Numbered from the stretch's first letter, positions 47,601 to 57,585 are shown. The stretch: DNA of 64,000 nt from Troglohyphantes excavatus (GCA_963932185.1 OZ010674.1:70430649-70494648), one strand, 5' to 3'. Numbers and translations are program-made. Notes: a model not told the origin generated them from the letters alone.

Positions 47601-48168
47601 AGTACTATATTCCTTGGGTTTCACTAAATTGGTACTATATTCCTTGGGGAATCACTATATTGGTACTATATTCCTTGGGTATCACTATATTGGTACTATA
47701 TTCCTTGGGTATCACTATATTGGTACTATGTTCCTTGGGTATCACTATATTGGTACTATGTTCCTTGGGTATCACTATATTGGTACTATATTCCTTGGGT
47801 ATCACTATATTGGTACTATATTCCTTGGGTATCACTAAATTGGTACTATATTCCTTGAGCATCACTATATTGGTACTATATTCCTTGGGTATCACTATAT
47901 TGGTACTATATTCCTTGGGTATCACTATATTGGTACTATATTCCTTGGGTATCACTATATTGGTACTATGTTCCTTGGGTATCACTATATTGGTACTATA
48001 TTCCTTGGGTATCACTATATTGGTACTATATTCCTTGGGTATCACTATATTTGTACTATATTCCTTGGGTATCACTATATTGGTACTATATTCCTTGAGT
48101 ATCACTATATTGGTACTATATTCCTTGGGTATCACTATATTGGTACTATGTTCCTTGGGTATCACTTT
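44663..48168 (+). repeat. 30-bp tandem array, about 117 copies
   Basis: The unit is TTGGGTATCACTATA followed by TTGGTACTATATTCC. Copies differ by a few recurrent single changes: ATATTCC or ATGTTCC, TTGTGTATC, TTGAGCATC, and CTAAATTGG. Four units carry a one-base insertion (TTGGGGAATCAC at about 45661, 46532, 46801 and 47642), making them 31 bases. Because 30 is a multiple of three, long frames appear in three plus frames and one minus frame (unit peptides LGITILVLYS, GYHYIGTIFL, WVSLYWYYIP, and IPKEYSTNIV). They break only at the 31-base units, so they are by-products of the repeat, not genes. Confidence 0.97.
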
Positions 48169-48311
48169 ATGAATCCTTTGCACTCGAGTATCGAATTTAG
48201 TTTACCAAAATAACCACGTGTTAGGTTTTTGTTTTTGATGTTCTTCAAAATGAAAGAGAAAGACATATTCTTTAAATTAAAATCTTATTCCCTCACAAAC
48301 TTTAATTTACA

Positions 48312-48398
48312 CGGGGACAACTTAAGTTGAACCTGAAGTGGAAGCTATGATATGTATAAAATATTCAATTGCTTTAGGCTCCACTTAGGTTGTCCCCG
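48312..48398. mobile_element. Tiny foldback element
   Basis: CGGGGACAACTTAAGT at the left pairs with ACTTAGGTTGTCCCCG at the right, extended by a second imperfect block (CTGAAGTGGAAGC with GCTCCACTT). Total about 87 bases. It lies inside the right flank of the array element and is absent from the homologous place at about 34395. Confidence 0.6.
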
Positions 48399-48547
48399 AG
48401 TATAGACATTATTTTTTTTATTCAGAAGCCCCAAGTATATGTTGGTGATCTAAAATTTTCTGCAGATTGGAATTCTTCACAGCTTCTGTTTTTTTAAACA
48501 TTGGACAAACGTCATAAAACACTAAATATATGTTTAGTATACAAAGA

Positions 48548-48815
48548 TTAACCCTTTGTACTCCGTTGGCGTCGCTCAGGCGACAACATAATGACTCGTT
48601 CTTTTGGTTCCATGTTATTTAAAATAAACGAGAAAGAATGATCTAGTTTTTAAAAAACATCGATATGTTTTTTAATTCTTTCTTTTGCAGATCCAAAACA
48701 GATTATGTTTCTTTTTTCTATAAGCATAACAAATTCTAGGGTAAAGAACATAAGGATGAATAACTGTTCCGTATAAAGAACGGAAAATGCAGAGTTCTTG
48801 GAGTGCAACGGGCTA
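48548..48815 (+). mobile_element. TTAACCC-ended MITE
   Basis: Starts TTAACCCTTTGTACTCCGTT, with GGCGTCGCTCAGGCGACAAC, TTTAAAATAAACGAGAA and TAACTGTTCCGTATAAAGAA, and ends TTGGAGTGCAACGGGCTAA. Close relative of 2561-2832. Confidence 0.75.
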
Positions 48816-49084
48816 ACCCTTTGAACTCCAAGAACACTTCACGATTTGTGTTCTTTCTATGGAACAGTTATTCCTCTATTTACGTCCATTTCCACATATT
48901 TTTTTATACTCATAAAGGGAAAAAATCCTGATCAATTTTTTATTTGCAAGAGAACAAGTTGAAAACAAGATTGATGTTCTAAACATAAGATCATGCTGTT
49001 CTCGTTTATTTTAAGAACAGGGAAACAAAAGAACGAGTCGTTATGTTGGCGCCTGAGAGGCGACATCGGAGTGCAAAGGGTTAA
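48813..49084 (-). mobile_element. TTAACCC-ended MITE, head-to-head with the previous copy
   Basis: Inverse copy: CTAACCCTTTGAACTCCAAG at the left; CGAGTCGTTATGTTGGCGCC and GGAGTGCAAAGGGTTAA at the right. It shares its left TTAA-like tetramer with the right end of 48548-48815. Confidence 0.75.
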
Positions 49085-49204
49085 TACTCACATAAAAAAA
49101 GAACACGTTAAAGATAACCTCTTTAAAAAGAACATAAACGAGATGTAACAATTCCGTAAAGATAACAAGTATATCAAATATGTCTCTACCGCAAAGAGTT
49201 TAAT

Positions 49205-49545
49205 TAGGGCCAGTGGGTGGCGCTACCACGGCAGATACCTCGACTCATATTCTGAGGGTTGTGGGATTAAATATCGAATCTGAGAATACAGTCCGCTTGT
49301 GATCGGATTGTTGCCACTTTCGTTCCTCGTCGTTCACAAACAACATCCACTAGGTACTGGTACACGTTAAATCTGTCGTGGTCCAAACCACTTCACGCCT
49401 ACGACAGGTGCGTGGATTGCCAGCTCCGGTGTTGACCATGCTATCTGGTCATGGTTCGACATTACGAGGCAAGATTCACGAATATTTCCTTTTGGATAGA
49501 TTCCGAACCGAGCCCCTTGTGTTGCTATAGGGCGCCGGTAATAAA
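49205..49545 (+). repeat. Old SINE copy
   Basis: GGCCAGTGGGTGGCGCTACC (head), GTGATCGGATTGTTGCCACT, GGTACTGGTACACGTTAAAT, GCCAGCTCCGGTGTTGACC, TCATGGTTCGACATTACGAG, ATTCCGAACCGAGCCCC in family order; heavily diverged and lacking the usual tail. Confidence 0.6.
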
Positions 49546-49808
49546 GCATGTTCCAAATATCAATTATAAAAATGTTCCAAAAATATATAAAAGTTAGAGT
49601 GAAAAGGAAATCTTCTTGCAAACAATGTAATACACTTCATCAAAAAATTCATTGCATTATTCATTCAAATTTCATTGTAATAAAACATATTTTTAATCAC
49701 AGTAAAACACAAAATACATCAAAGTACAAAAAAACCTAATCGGGCGATACTCCGCCAAACGTGGAATCCCCGAACCAAAAAGGTAGACTTCCCAAGGAAA
49801 AGGAAATT

Positions 49809-50174
49809 TCATATTCTTCCAGCCTGAGTAACTGTTTGAAATTCATTTATTCTCATCTTCGGAGTTTTGTCCTCCCCTTTGGCGTACATATTCATGAAAT
49901 CCCCTTTTCCTAGGCAGGAGATAATGCTCGAGTCAGGGCGGCATGTTTGAGGGAACTTATCCGATAATAGCGTAAGTGGCGTTGAGGCGTCAATGTCGTC
50001 CGCCGAATTAAAATTTCCCTTTATCTCGTTAACTTGCATAAGATAGAGCTTCATCTTTGGTTTTAGCTGTTTGTAATGAGATTGAGACACCCTTGCAAGT
50101 AACTTCAGCATAAAACGTTCGTCATTGATATTGAGAGGGTGGGAAGCCAAGGGGTACAAGTAATTAAAAAACAA
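49809..50174 (-). CDS. Possible exon with a BESS-like motif (tentative)
   Basis: A 121-codon minus-strand frame with ordinary amino-acid composition, unlike most ORFs here. Residues about 18-52 (DERFMLKLLARV, YKQLKPKMKLYLMQVNEI) resemble the BESS motif: two predicted helices with F-L-LL and a basic-hydrophobic second helix, found near the C-terminus of MADF-BESS DNA-binding regulators in arthropods. The remainder (DASTPLTLLSDKFPQ, GEDKTPKMRINEF) is not recognised. No MADF domain, no upstream exon and no convincing splice acceptor are visible, and the reading start is arbitrary. It could be a chance frame. Confidence 0.25.
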   Translation of the reverse strand: MFFNYLYPLASHPLNINDERFMLKLLARVSQSHYKQLKPKMKLYLMQVNEIKGNFNSADDIDASTPLTLLSDKFPQTCRPDSSIISCLGKGDFMNMYAKGEDKTPKMRINEFQTVTQAGRI

Positions 50175-50202
50175 ACAAATAGGGTTAAGCGTGGTTATGG
50201 TT

Positions 50203-50971
50203 TGGGTTTGGTTTGATTAATTAACGTCGCACTAGAGCTGTACATTTGGCTATTGGCGACGGTTTGGGGCCTAACTCGAAGGAAAGATCCGGAAACGATG
50301 CCTCATATTTTTGAACCATGGCCAGATGACGAGGACAACACCTGAGCTGGCACCCAACGCAATTTCAATAGAGGTCGGGATTTTGGACCCCGATCAGATT
50401 TATCGTGTTATTATTAGTTTAGTGTGCTTTATTATTCGTGTACCAGTCCCGTGTACGCGCCGGTAATTTTTGTGGATGTTCTGGACGATTTCCCCAGTAT
50501 TTTGTAGCGAAGCAGCCAACCCTCCGATCATACCCAGCAAAAAAATTCAGCATAAAATCTTCATCAAAATTTTGAAATTGAAGGTTTTATGCAGGAAAAC
50601 TGCAGTTTTTTTGAAGATTTATAAAATTTAAAGTTTTTGTTTCAATGTCCGTCATAAAAACTGCAAAAAACCTTCATAAAAACCTGCAAAAAACCTTCAA
50701 TTTTTAATCATGAAGGGAAAATGTAGGTATTTTAAAGGTTTTACGCAGGAGAATTAAAAACTTCAAAAAAAAGAGTTTTTTTTGTTTCAATATCCTTTAC
50801 AAAACCTTCAAACAACCTTCTATTTGACAATTTTGATGAAGGTTTCATGCTGACTTTTTTTGCTGGGTAAGATCACTACGTTTTACATTTCCTTGTCAAG
50901 TCCGTCGCACAGGATCGAACCAGGAATCCCCTGATTCCCAGCAGACGCCTTTATCCACTGGGCCACTAAGT
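50203..50971 (-). repeat. SINE carrying a MITE and a small insertion
   Basis: Minus-strand SINE: head complementing ACGCCTTTATCCACTGGGCC at the right and 3' end TTAATTAACGTCGCACTAGA at the left. The body has GCCGGTAATTTTTGTGGATG, near the second subfamily. It is interrupted by the 50533-50867 TA-target MITE and by a 33-base insertion at about 50407-50439. Confidence 0.8.
50533..50867. mobile_element. 335-bp TA-target MITE nested in a SINE
   Basis: Starts CCCAGCAAAAAAATTCAGCA and ends TGACTTTTTTTGCTGGG, with extended inverted similarity (AAATCTTCATCAAAATT against AATTTTGATGAAGGTTT). Flanked by TA at 50531-50532 and 50868-50869; removing it with one TA restores a SINE-like junction (CCGATCA with AGATCAC). 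TA targets are typical of Tc1/mariner-type elements. No transposase. Relatives at 9250-9556 and 51200-51476. Confidence 0.82.
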
Positions 50972-51199
50972 GTGGTTATAGATAGTTAATACGTATGAAA
51001 TGTTTGTAGCAAAGGAATATAAGTGAATGTCTGTTATTTTCTGAGATCTAGCGTCGTAAGAATATCAACTACTTCAACAATCAGCGGACTTCAGCTAACT
51101 TTAAACTACGTTTTAACTAAATGATGAAATTGTCACTTGTACCCAATCTGTGGCTCCTCACTCCTCATTTGTAAAATTAAAGTTTTTTTTTTTACTGTT

Positions 51200-51476
51200 T
51201 TATAAAGAAATTCGGAACAAAAAAAATCATTTTTTTTTTAAAAGTTTTTAATTTTTCTACATAATAACATCCAAAAAATCTTCATTAAAATCTACTTTTA
51301 ATAAGTTCAATGCTTCAAAAGGGTTTGAATGTTTGTTGGAAGTTTTACAGGTTTCCTGAAGGAATTTGAAGCACAAATCTATAAATTAATATATCTTTAA
51401 AAAATGCTGTAGTTTTCCTGCATAAAACCTTCAATTTCACAATTTTGATGAAGGTTTTATGTTTATTTTTTTTCTG
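51200..51476 (-). mobile_element. Diverged copy of the CCCAGC MITE
   Basis: CTGCATAAAACCTTCAATTT, ACAATTTTGATGAAGGTTTT and ATGTTTATTTTTTTTCTGTG match the right half of 50533-50867. The left part is too worn to define. Confidence 0.45.
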
Positions 51477-51599
51477 TGCATATATAGAATATAAAAGTAT
51501 TTTAAAATAACTATTCTTACAAAGTATAACATTTATTTTCAATATCCGATAATTGGTTTCCAAAAAATGTAGCCAACCCACAAAGTGGCGACGGGATTT

Positions 51600-51895
51600 G
51601 GAAGTCATAAAATTTTCAACAATGGACTAACAGCAAATTTTGGGATCTATCCCGAAAGAAATTCCCGGAAACACTGCTTCCTAATTTTAAACCATTGTCA
51701 GACGATGAAAATATCACCTCAGTTGGCATCTCAATTTTTAAACTTCCTCGCTGCCACCAATGTGAGGACATTTGTATGAAAGCAGATATATCGTGCAAGA
51801 GATTAATCTTCACAGATAATGTTTGATGGATGACACGGGGATCGAATTCGCAACCCTCCGAGATTACGAGATCATTGTTCTTCCCAAGACTATGA
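51600..51895 (-). repeat. Old SINE copy
   Basis: GGGATCTATCCCGAAAGAAA, TTCCCGGAAACACTGC, CATTGTCAGACGATG, CACCTCAGTTGGCATC, TATCGTGCAAGAG, CGCAACCCTCCGAGATTACG follow the minus-strand family order; strongly diverged. Confidence 0.55.
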
Positions 51896-52129
51896 TCAAA
51901 CCCTCAACTCTCAACCATTTCTTTTTCGACAAGGATGCTATTTCATTCAAAAGCTACGCAGTAGATAAATATATTTCTTTCATGATATAATAATTAATAT
52001 AAAATGATTTAATTTAAAAAATAACCAGACTTCCGATTTTTTTGATATTGTGCCTTTTAATAATTATAAACATTTAAAATAAAATGCTGTAAATCAAAAT
52101 ACTAAAAATAAAAAAACAACTTACAAATA

Positions 52130-53022
52130 CAGTAGACTCTCGATAACTCGAACTTCGATAACTCGAATTTTTCGATATCTCGAAAAAAATCGATTTTCCT
52201 GCACCTTCATTACTTATTTAATGTAATTTTATCTCTTTAATTCGAAGTTTTTCGTCGTAATTTTCGATAACTCGAAGTTTTCTTACAACTCAAAATTATG
52301 TTTTCCTCTCAAAACTACGGATTTTGAAGAACCTTTAGCATATATGTAATTGCCACTTTCTTCTTTATTAGTTATCTTTCTTATTGTGCGTTATTGAAAG
52401 GGTATACGTACAATGGAGCCCTACCAGTGCCTCACCCTTTTGTTTGAATGTCGCCAGACTGGATTCCCTAAGCTGTATCCCCTTCTCTTTAACATAGAGT
52501 CAGTCCAACAAGGAAGATTAATAATTTATCGTCCCTCAAGCCAGCTGGCGTTTTTGGTAAAGTGCGAGTCACTTTCTTGGAACATTACCGACCGTCCAGA
52601 AAGCAACTCACTTAAAATATGAAGACGACACTCGACCCCTTCTCATTTTTGTTTAGGCAATGCACTTTCTATAGTAGCATTTGATGAGAGATCGCTCTCA
52701 GAATGATAATGAAGAATGCAAACCTCCTCCAAAGATAACTTTGTAAGAGGCTCTATCTTCTATAAAAACTATGCGTGCATTCATTGAATCGAGGCCGGAA
52801 ATGAAAACATCAGATACATTTCAAGCAATCGTGCATTTGGAAAATATAATTGATTTCGAAAAAAATAGAAATACTCACCAAACTATTTTGGATAGATATG
52901 TTAAATAAAGTAATGTAAGTATGCTAGTATTTATTTTTACCAAAACAGCTTTTTTATAGGATTTTCGATATCTCGAATTTTTGTACACTTCCCTTCGAGT
53001 TCGAGATAACAAAAGTTATCTG
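52130..53022 (+). mobile_element. Pogo/Tigger-like transposon remnant
   Basis: Left end CAGTAGACTCTCGATAACTC, followed by repeated CGATAACTCGAA words. The right end, inverted, reads CAGATAACTTTTGTTATCTC. TA lies on both sides (52128-52129, 53023-53024). CAGTAGACTCTCG-type ends with internal CGATAACTCGAA repeats are characteristic of pogo/Tigger elements of the Tc1/mariner superfamily. At 893 bases it is far shorter than an autonomous copy (about 2-3 kb). The C-terminal end of a transposase survives at 52684-52908. Confidence 0.75.
52684..52908 (+). pseudogene. C-terminal fragment of a Tigger-like transposase
   Basis: One frame reads an acidic linker (DNEECKPPPKITL), an in-frame TAA at 52744-52746, then EALSSIKTMRAFIESRPEM and HLENIIDFEKNRN before a terminal stop at 52906-52908. 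The pattern 'ITL-EAL..I..LR.FIE' followed by a helical 'LE..I' tail is what Tigger-type transposases end with. The catalytic DDE core is absent. The upstream ORF at 52413-52622 is not recognised as transposase. Confidence 0.55.
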
Positions 53023-53030
53023 TATATAAA

Positions 53031-53447
53031 AAAATACATACACAAATATAAAAAAATACTTACAAATATATAAAAAAATACTTACAAACATGAAAAATAC
53101 TTACAAAAAAATACTTACAAAAATAAAAAAAAATACTTACAAAAATAAAAAAAAATACTTACAAAAATAAAAAAAATACCTACAAAAATAAAAAAAATAC
53201 TTACAAAAATAAAAAAAAATACTTACAAAAATAAAAAAAATACCTACAAAAATAAAAAAAATACTTACAAAAATAAAAAAAATACTTACAAAAATAAAAA
53301 AAGTACTTACAAAAATAAAAAAAAATATTTACAAAAATAAAAAAAAATACTTACAAAAATAAAAAAATACCTACAAAATAAAATAAATACTTACAAAAAT
53401 AAAAAAAAATACTTACAAAAATAAAAAAAAATACTTACAAAAAAAAA
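53031..53447. repeat. AT-rich minisatellite, ~20-bp unit
   Basis: About twenty tandem variants of ATACTTACAAAAATAAAAAA, differing mainly in A-run length; some units have ACCTAC in place of ACTTAC. It begins directly at the right end of the Tigger-like remnant. Confidence 0.92.
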
Positions 53448-54203
53448 TCTAAATTTTTATTGAAATAGTAATACAGGTAATGTCAAACTTATGCTAAATG
53501 TTGTAATATAGCCAAATAGACTGTAGTAGACACACTAGTTATGCCAACCAATAGACGAAAAAACTGTGGAGACACTATTTTAAATGCATCTTTTATTCAC
53601 CCAAAATGCAGAATCCCAAAAATATTTCATAGACAAATGACCCGCAATAACACAAAATACCTCAGCATGCGAAAACTATGTGAAAATTCCGAAATTAAAA
53701 CCCCCTTCTGCATTTGCTTTCCTTCGTCTAAAAGCAGCCTTCATTACCCTAATAGCCCATGTAGATGAAAGGGCCTAATGTGGCTCTTAAGCGAAGCGAG
53801 CGTTGAAGAAGTTGGGGCATTCTGTTCCAATTAACCCGGACATCGTGAATTTATGCCGAGCATTTAAAAGTTGGTTCTCTTCTGGTTGTTCGCCGTCTTC
53901 GGAGTTCTGCTCTGGAGGTTCTGAAATGCGAGCAAGTGAATGTAGAGGGTCTTTAACGGTCGATCGGTTGGGGTTCCTAATAGTATGCAAATTGTGGTGT
54001 GTGTTTTGATGCAAGTTGGGGATAGACAACGGGGTTTTAATATTGAAAAAAAAATATAACCTTTAATGAAATAAATTATTAAAATAGATATAGAATAAGG
54101 GAGCAATTCAATCCGCCAAGGCGTTAAAGTTAATGTCGCCAAATGTGATTTCAGTTCAAATTAGCAACCATGCAATATTTGCGTACTATATTTTTACATG
54201 TTG
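53448..54203. other. No gene recognised
   Basis: Moderately mixed sequence with overlapping short ORFs on both strands (53541-53768; 53787-54029 minus; 53803-54009; 53864-54142 minus). None has a recognised domain. Confidence 0.35.
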
Positions 54204-54565
54204 TACGTAAATAGTTGAGTAATATATTTTACAAGCAAGTGCAGTGGTTTTTCAATCGCCCTTTTGTGATTAGTTATTACGCTAATTTTATAATTCGCTA
54301 ATTTGTAAATACTTTTAAATTATAATATTTACGCAATACTTTTAAATTATAATATTATATTATAAATATATTTATCGCTAATTCGTAAATATTTTAAATT
54401 ATTATATTTACACAATACTTTTAAATTATAATACTATATTACGCAAATAGTTGAGTAATATATTTTACAAGCATTTGCAATAGTTTTTCAATCGCCCTTT
54501 TGTGATTAGTTATTACGCTAATTTTACAACTCGCTAATTCGTACATACTTTTAAATTAGAATATT
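54204..54565 (+). repeat. Direct tandem duplication, ~236-bp period
   Basis: AAATAGTTGAGTAATATATT, TTACAAGCA, TTTTTCAATCGCCCTTTTGT, GATTAGTTATTACGCTAATT occur at about 54208 and again at about 54444. The stretch between also repeats CGCTAATTCGTAAATA and TTTAAATTATAATA words. Confidence 0.8.
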
Positions 54566-56925
54566 TAGTAATAGTTTTGCATAAATTATAAACCTTCGCA
54601 AAAATGACATCAGGTAAATTTTACATTCCGTGCCTATCATTGGTTTAATCTACTTCAAATATCTCCACAAACTTGTTTACGTGACATAGATATCATTATG
54701 GAATTTGAAAAACTTGGCCTTCCACGTCAAAGTTGTTGATGAAAATTGATTTGACGGAGTGCCCATTTATTATTTAATTTTAACGAAATATAGAAATTTA
54801 CCGAAACATATTATTTTCGCGACCAAAATATGATGATAGAATTTTGCTTGTGTTGGCACTTTTGAGTTTCTTGTTTAAAAATGGTTTTTATAATATGTAT
54901 ATATTTAAACAGAATATCACTTCAATCGAAATTCAAATAGGGTCTAAAATCAACAACTGAAACAAGTGATTTTATTTATTTAACACTTTTATATTTTAAA
55001 CTATAATAAACTTTATGAAATATGTTTTCGAAACCTCACAAAAAATATTTTTTAAATAATCAATAAAAAGTATTGGAAGTTGCTATATGAAATAATAGTT
55101 ATAATAAGGAAAAAATGGATGAAGGATGTATGTAACAAAAAAATAAGTTTTCAGAGACTTTACCTGAAAGTTTTCGTTTCTTATAGTGGTTCCTCGTATA
55201 CCTCGTTCATTGGGTCTCTCTTAGGTCTCTAGGTTAAGTCTATTAGGTCTGTAGGTCTAGGTTTTAGGTCTGTAAGTCTATTACGTTCTAAAGTGCAGTT
55301 GTCAGTGTCAAAAAACATGCCAACTCATGCCTCTTTCATCCATAGCAATAACTCAATTTCTCAAAAAATGCTATATTAACCTTAATCCTCTTACCCCTTT
55401 ATTTATTGTACATATACATTAAAAAAAATCATAATATTGTTAATGCGTCAAAATTTAACATTGAGTTACCCAAATGGATAACTTAAGACAAGATTTATTC
55501 AAACTATTACCGAAATACATGTTGCATATTTCTAGAAAAAAAATACATTTTTAGTTCGTATACATAGAACAAGTAATGAACTTTCTAGGGTTATGTTTGT
55601 TTGCCAGTCAATTTTTATCTAACGCAATGTTTTCTGGAAAATTTTCAGTTTGTATCGTAGAGCGAAAAGTAGTGATTTCGATGTAATAAACGTTGTTGAT
55701 TTAAACTATTATTAAACTATTAATAAAAACTATGTTTTCCATTGCAAAATATTATATCTCAATGTTAATAGAGTAAGCATAATCAGAAAAGAGAGCTTTT
55801 TATTCTAACTAAAAAACAGGTTAATACTACAACCAACTGTTTGGCACAACATTGCCGAATGAACCATTAAAGCATATACATTACAAATATTGAGTGGCTT
55901 CCAACGGGGCTCGTACCCGCGTTCTATTGTTCCGAAGTCCCGATCAATCGACCAAGCTACAAAAGCACGTTCTAGCTAGATCTTAAAAATATGTTTCTTC
56001 ATACAACAATTCTTTTAAACGTATTTCATAAACAAACCGTTGATATTTATGAAATAAACATACGATTCGCTGATACTCCTGGAAATCATCTTCCCTTTGA
56101 TATCTCACTCGTTAAGCATCGTTGCGTGTAAGAGGCGTCAAAGGGATCTATATTATATAAATGATATATGATTATTTTTCTTCTTTTTCTTATTTAACCC
56201 AGAAATATGAAACCAACACTAAAACCCCATCTTCCCAAAAGACCCGACACTTATATTATTGAGTGACTTAAACTGATATCCGAAGATGACTGATATCGTT
56301 TGAGTGTCGCCCCCCTTGATAAATCTCACACATTAACGCCACTGTAAATGTTAAAAAAAAGAAAAAATCCGACCAACAAAAATGACTTCCAGGGGAGAAA
56401 AGATCTATTATCAAAGCTCCCCCATCAGGCCTATTCAACCCATTTTCTGCTGACCGCTCGTTTTTTCTCTTCATCTTGCTCTTCATTCTCTTCATCTTTC
56501 TCTTCATTTTCTGACTGCTGTTATTAGTAAAAGGAATAGTTTCACTTCTTTTTTTCTTCTTTGTCTTCTTCCCCCTTGAAGGGCGCGAAAGGACGTCAGG
56601 AAAACAATTACGAGTTTTTCCTGGGGGCTGTCAGAAGAGACAGTTTTCTGTCTTGTTAGGGGGAGCTGGGGGGGGGGGGGATAATTATGCTTGTGTGAAT
56701 TTAATTAATTGGGGTGCTGGATAAAAAGGGGAAGAGTTTTAATGTGTGAATTAGAGTTTTATCAAGTGGATTGTAGTAATTAAATTATAAAAGTTGTGCT
56801 CAAGTGCTTAGAAAATGTAAAGCTGTTTTTGTGTTTTTATAACAATTTCATTAAAGTTGGAAATGTTATGAAACAATTAAGGGACATAAAAGATCACAAC
56901 ACATTACACACACCATAAAAAATTG

Positions 56926-56967
<42 letters not shown>

Positions 56968-57007
56968 TGTTATGAAACTGGTTCTTTGTAGACATAACTT
57001 CGAAAGG
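54566..57007. other. No gene recognised; one tRNA-like sequence
   Basis: AT-rich. At 55213-55275 the word TAGGTCT recurs irregularly. At 55895-55968 the minus strand reads GTAGCTTGGTCGATTGATCG, GGACTTCGGAACAATAGAAC, GCGGGTACGAGCCC, which resembles a tRNA-like head (A and B boxes) and may be a SINE remnant. The ORF at 56268-56507 (minus) is a Lys/Met-rich low-complexity frame. Confidence 0.35.
56935..56963. repeat. (TA)n microsatellite
   Basis: About 14 uninterrupted TA dinucleotides. Confidence 0.9.
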
Positions 57008-57082
57008 AAACCAGGAAATAAGAGTCGAAATAAACAATATAATAAATAAATAAACAATATTTCGACTCTTATTTCCTGGTTT
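57008..57082. repeat. 25-bp perfect inverted repeat with 25-base loop
   Basis: AAACCAGGAAATAAGAGTCG (plus AAATA; 57008-57032) is the exact reverse complement of 57058-57082. The loop is AT-only apart from two C residues, with ACAATAT at each end. It could form a hairpin RNA or be a foldback element end pair. Confidence 0.92.
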
Positions 57083-57585
57083 ACTCCTAAAACACTTATC
57101 TTTGCTAGTAAGGATCGTATAAATTACCAATACCACACACATGTAAATTCCTTATAAAAGGCAAAAAGTTATATATAACTATTCATACTCAAGATATGCA
57201 CCTGAGGCTTTGATTTGTAACATTTCGTTTAGTTTTTTTTAAATGATTTAAAATGTTTTAGAAATATTGCATAAAGAAACAACTTAAAAAATATTTCAAA
57301 GGTCTATAAAATGTTTATAATAAATCTATAAATTTGTGGCTTAGGCAATGGCGCGCGGGACTTCGGATCGCTGGTTCAAGTAAGATCGCTGATAAGCGTA
57401 AAACCGACTTTATTCAACTTTTTTTTAAATTGACATATTTATTGGATATTGATCATTATGTTGAGAGACATCTAAAATACCAAACTTTGTAATAAAAAAC
57501 AATATATATATATATATATTAAAAATAAATGTTTGTAAAGTAGAGATCGGAACAAAACAAACTTTATCTACCCATGTGTCTGGCG

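Larger units (their letters stand above)
44488..48545 (+). mobile_element. TTAACCC-family element carrying a 3.5-kb array
   Basis: The left flank of the array (TTAATCCTTTGCGGTCGAGA, AAAATAACGAGTTGTTCTTT, TTAAATTAAAAGGGAA, GTTAGCTTGTTCTTTATCTA, TTGAAAAGTATGG) and the right flank (AATCCTTTGCACTCGAG, AAAATAACCACGTGTTAG, GTTCTTCAAAATGAAAGAG, AGAAGCCCCAAGTATATG, GGTGATCTAAAATTTTC, AACATTGGACAAACGTCATA, AGTATACAAAG) match the blocks of the array-free element at 34049-34530 in order. The array occupies the short gap between them. The right flank has also received an ~87-bp foldback element at 48312-48398. Confidence 0.6.

Noticed and set aside
44663..48168. CRISPR-like array
   Set aside because: Units are contiguous tandem repeats without unique spacers, in eukaryotic DNA.
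44635..48213. Long open frames (up to 507 codons on plus, 325 on minus) that look like repetitive proteins
   Set aside because: They result from a 30-base unit that is a multiple of three. Several frames on both strands are open at once, and they break exactly at the 31-base units. The flanks carry no exon or promoter signals.
52413..52622. Intact Tigger transposase ORF
   Set aside because: The 69-codon frame shows no transposase motif. Only the separate C-terminal piece at 52684-52908 resembles the family.
55213..55275. Telomere-like TTAGG repeats
   Set aside because: The words are irregular (TTAGGTCT, TAGGTCTG) and too few; this is a low-complexity patch rather than an interstitial telomere.
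56268..56507. Basic protein with MKRKMKRMKSKMKRK start
   Set aside because: The start is a low-complexity TCTTCATTT repeat read in reverse; no domain follows.
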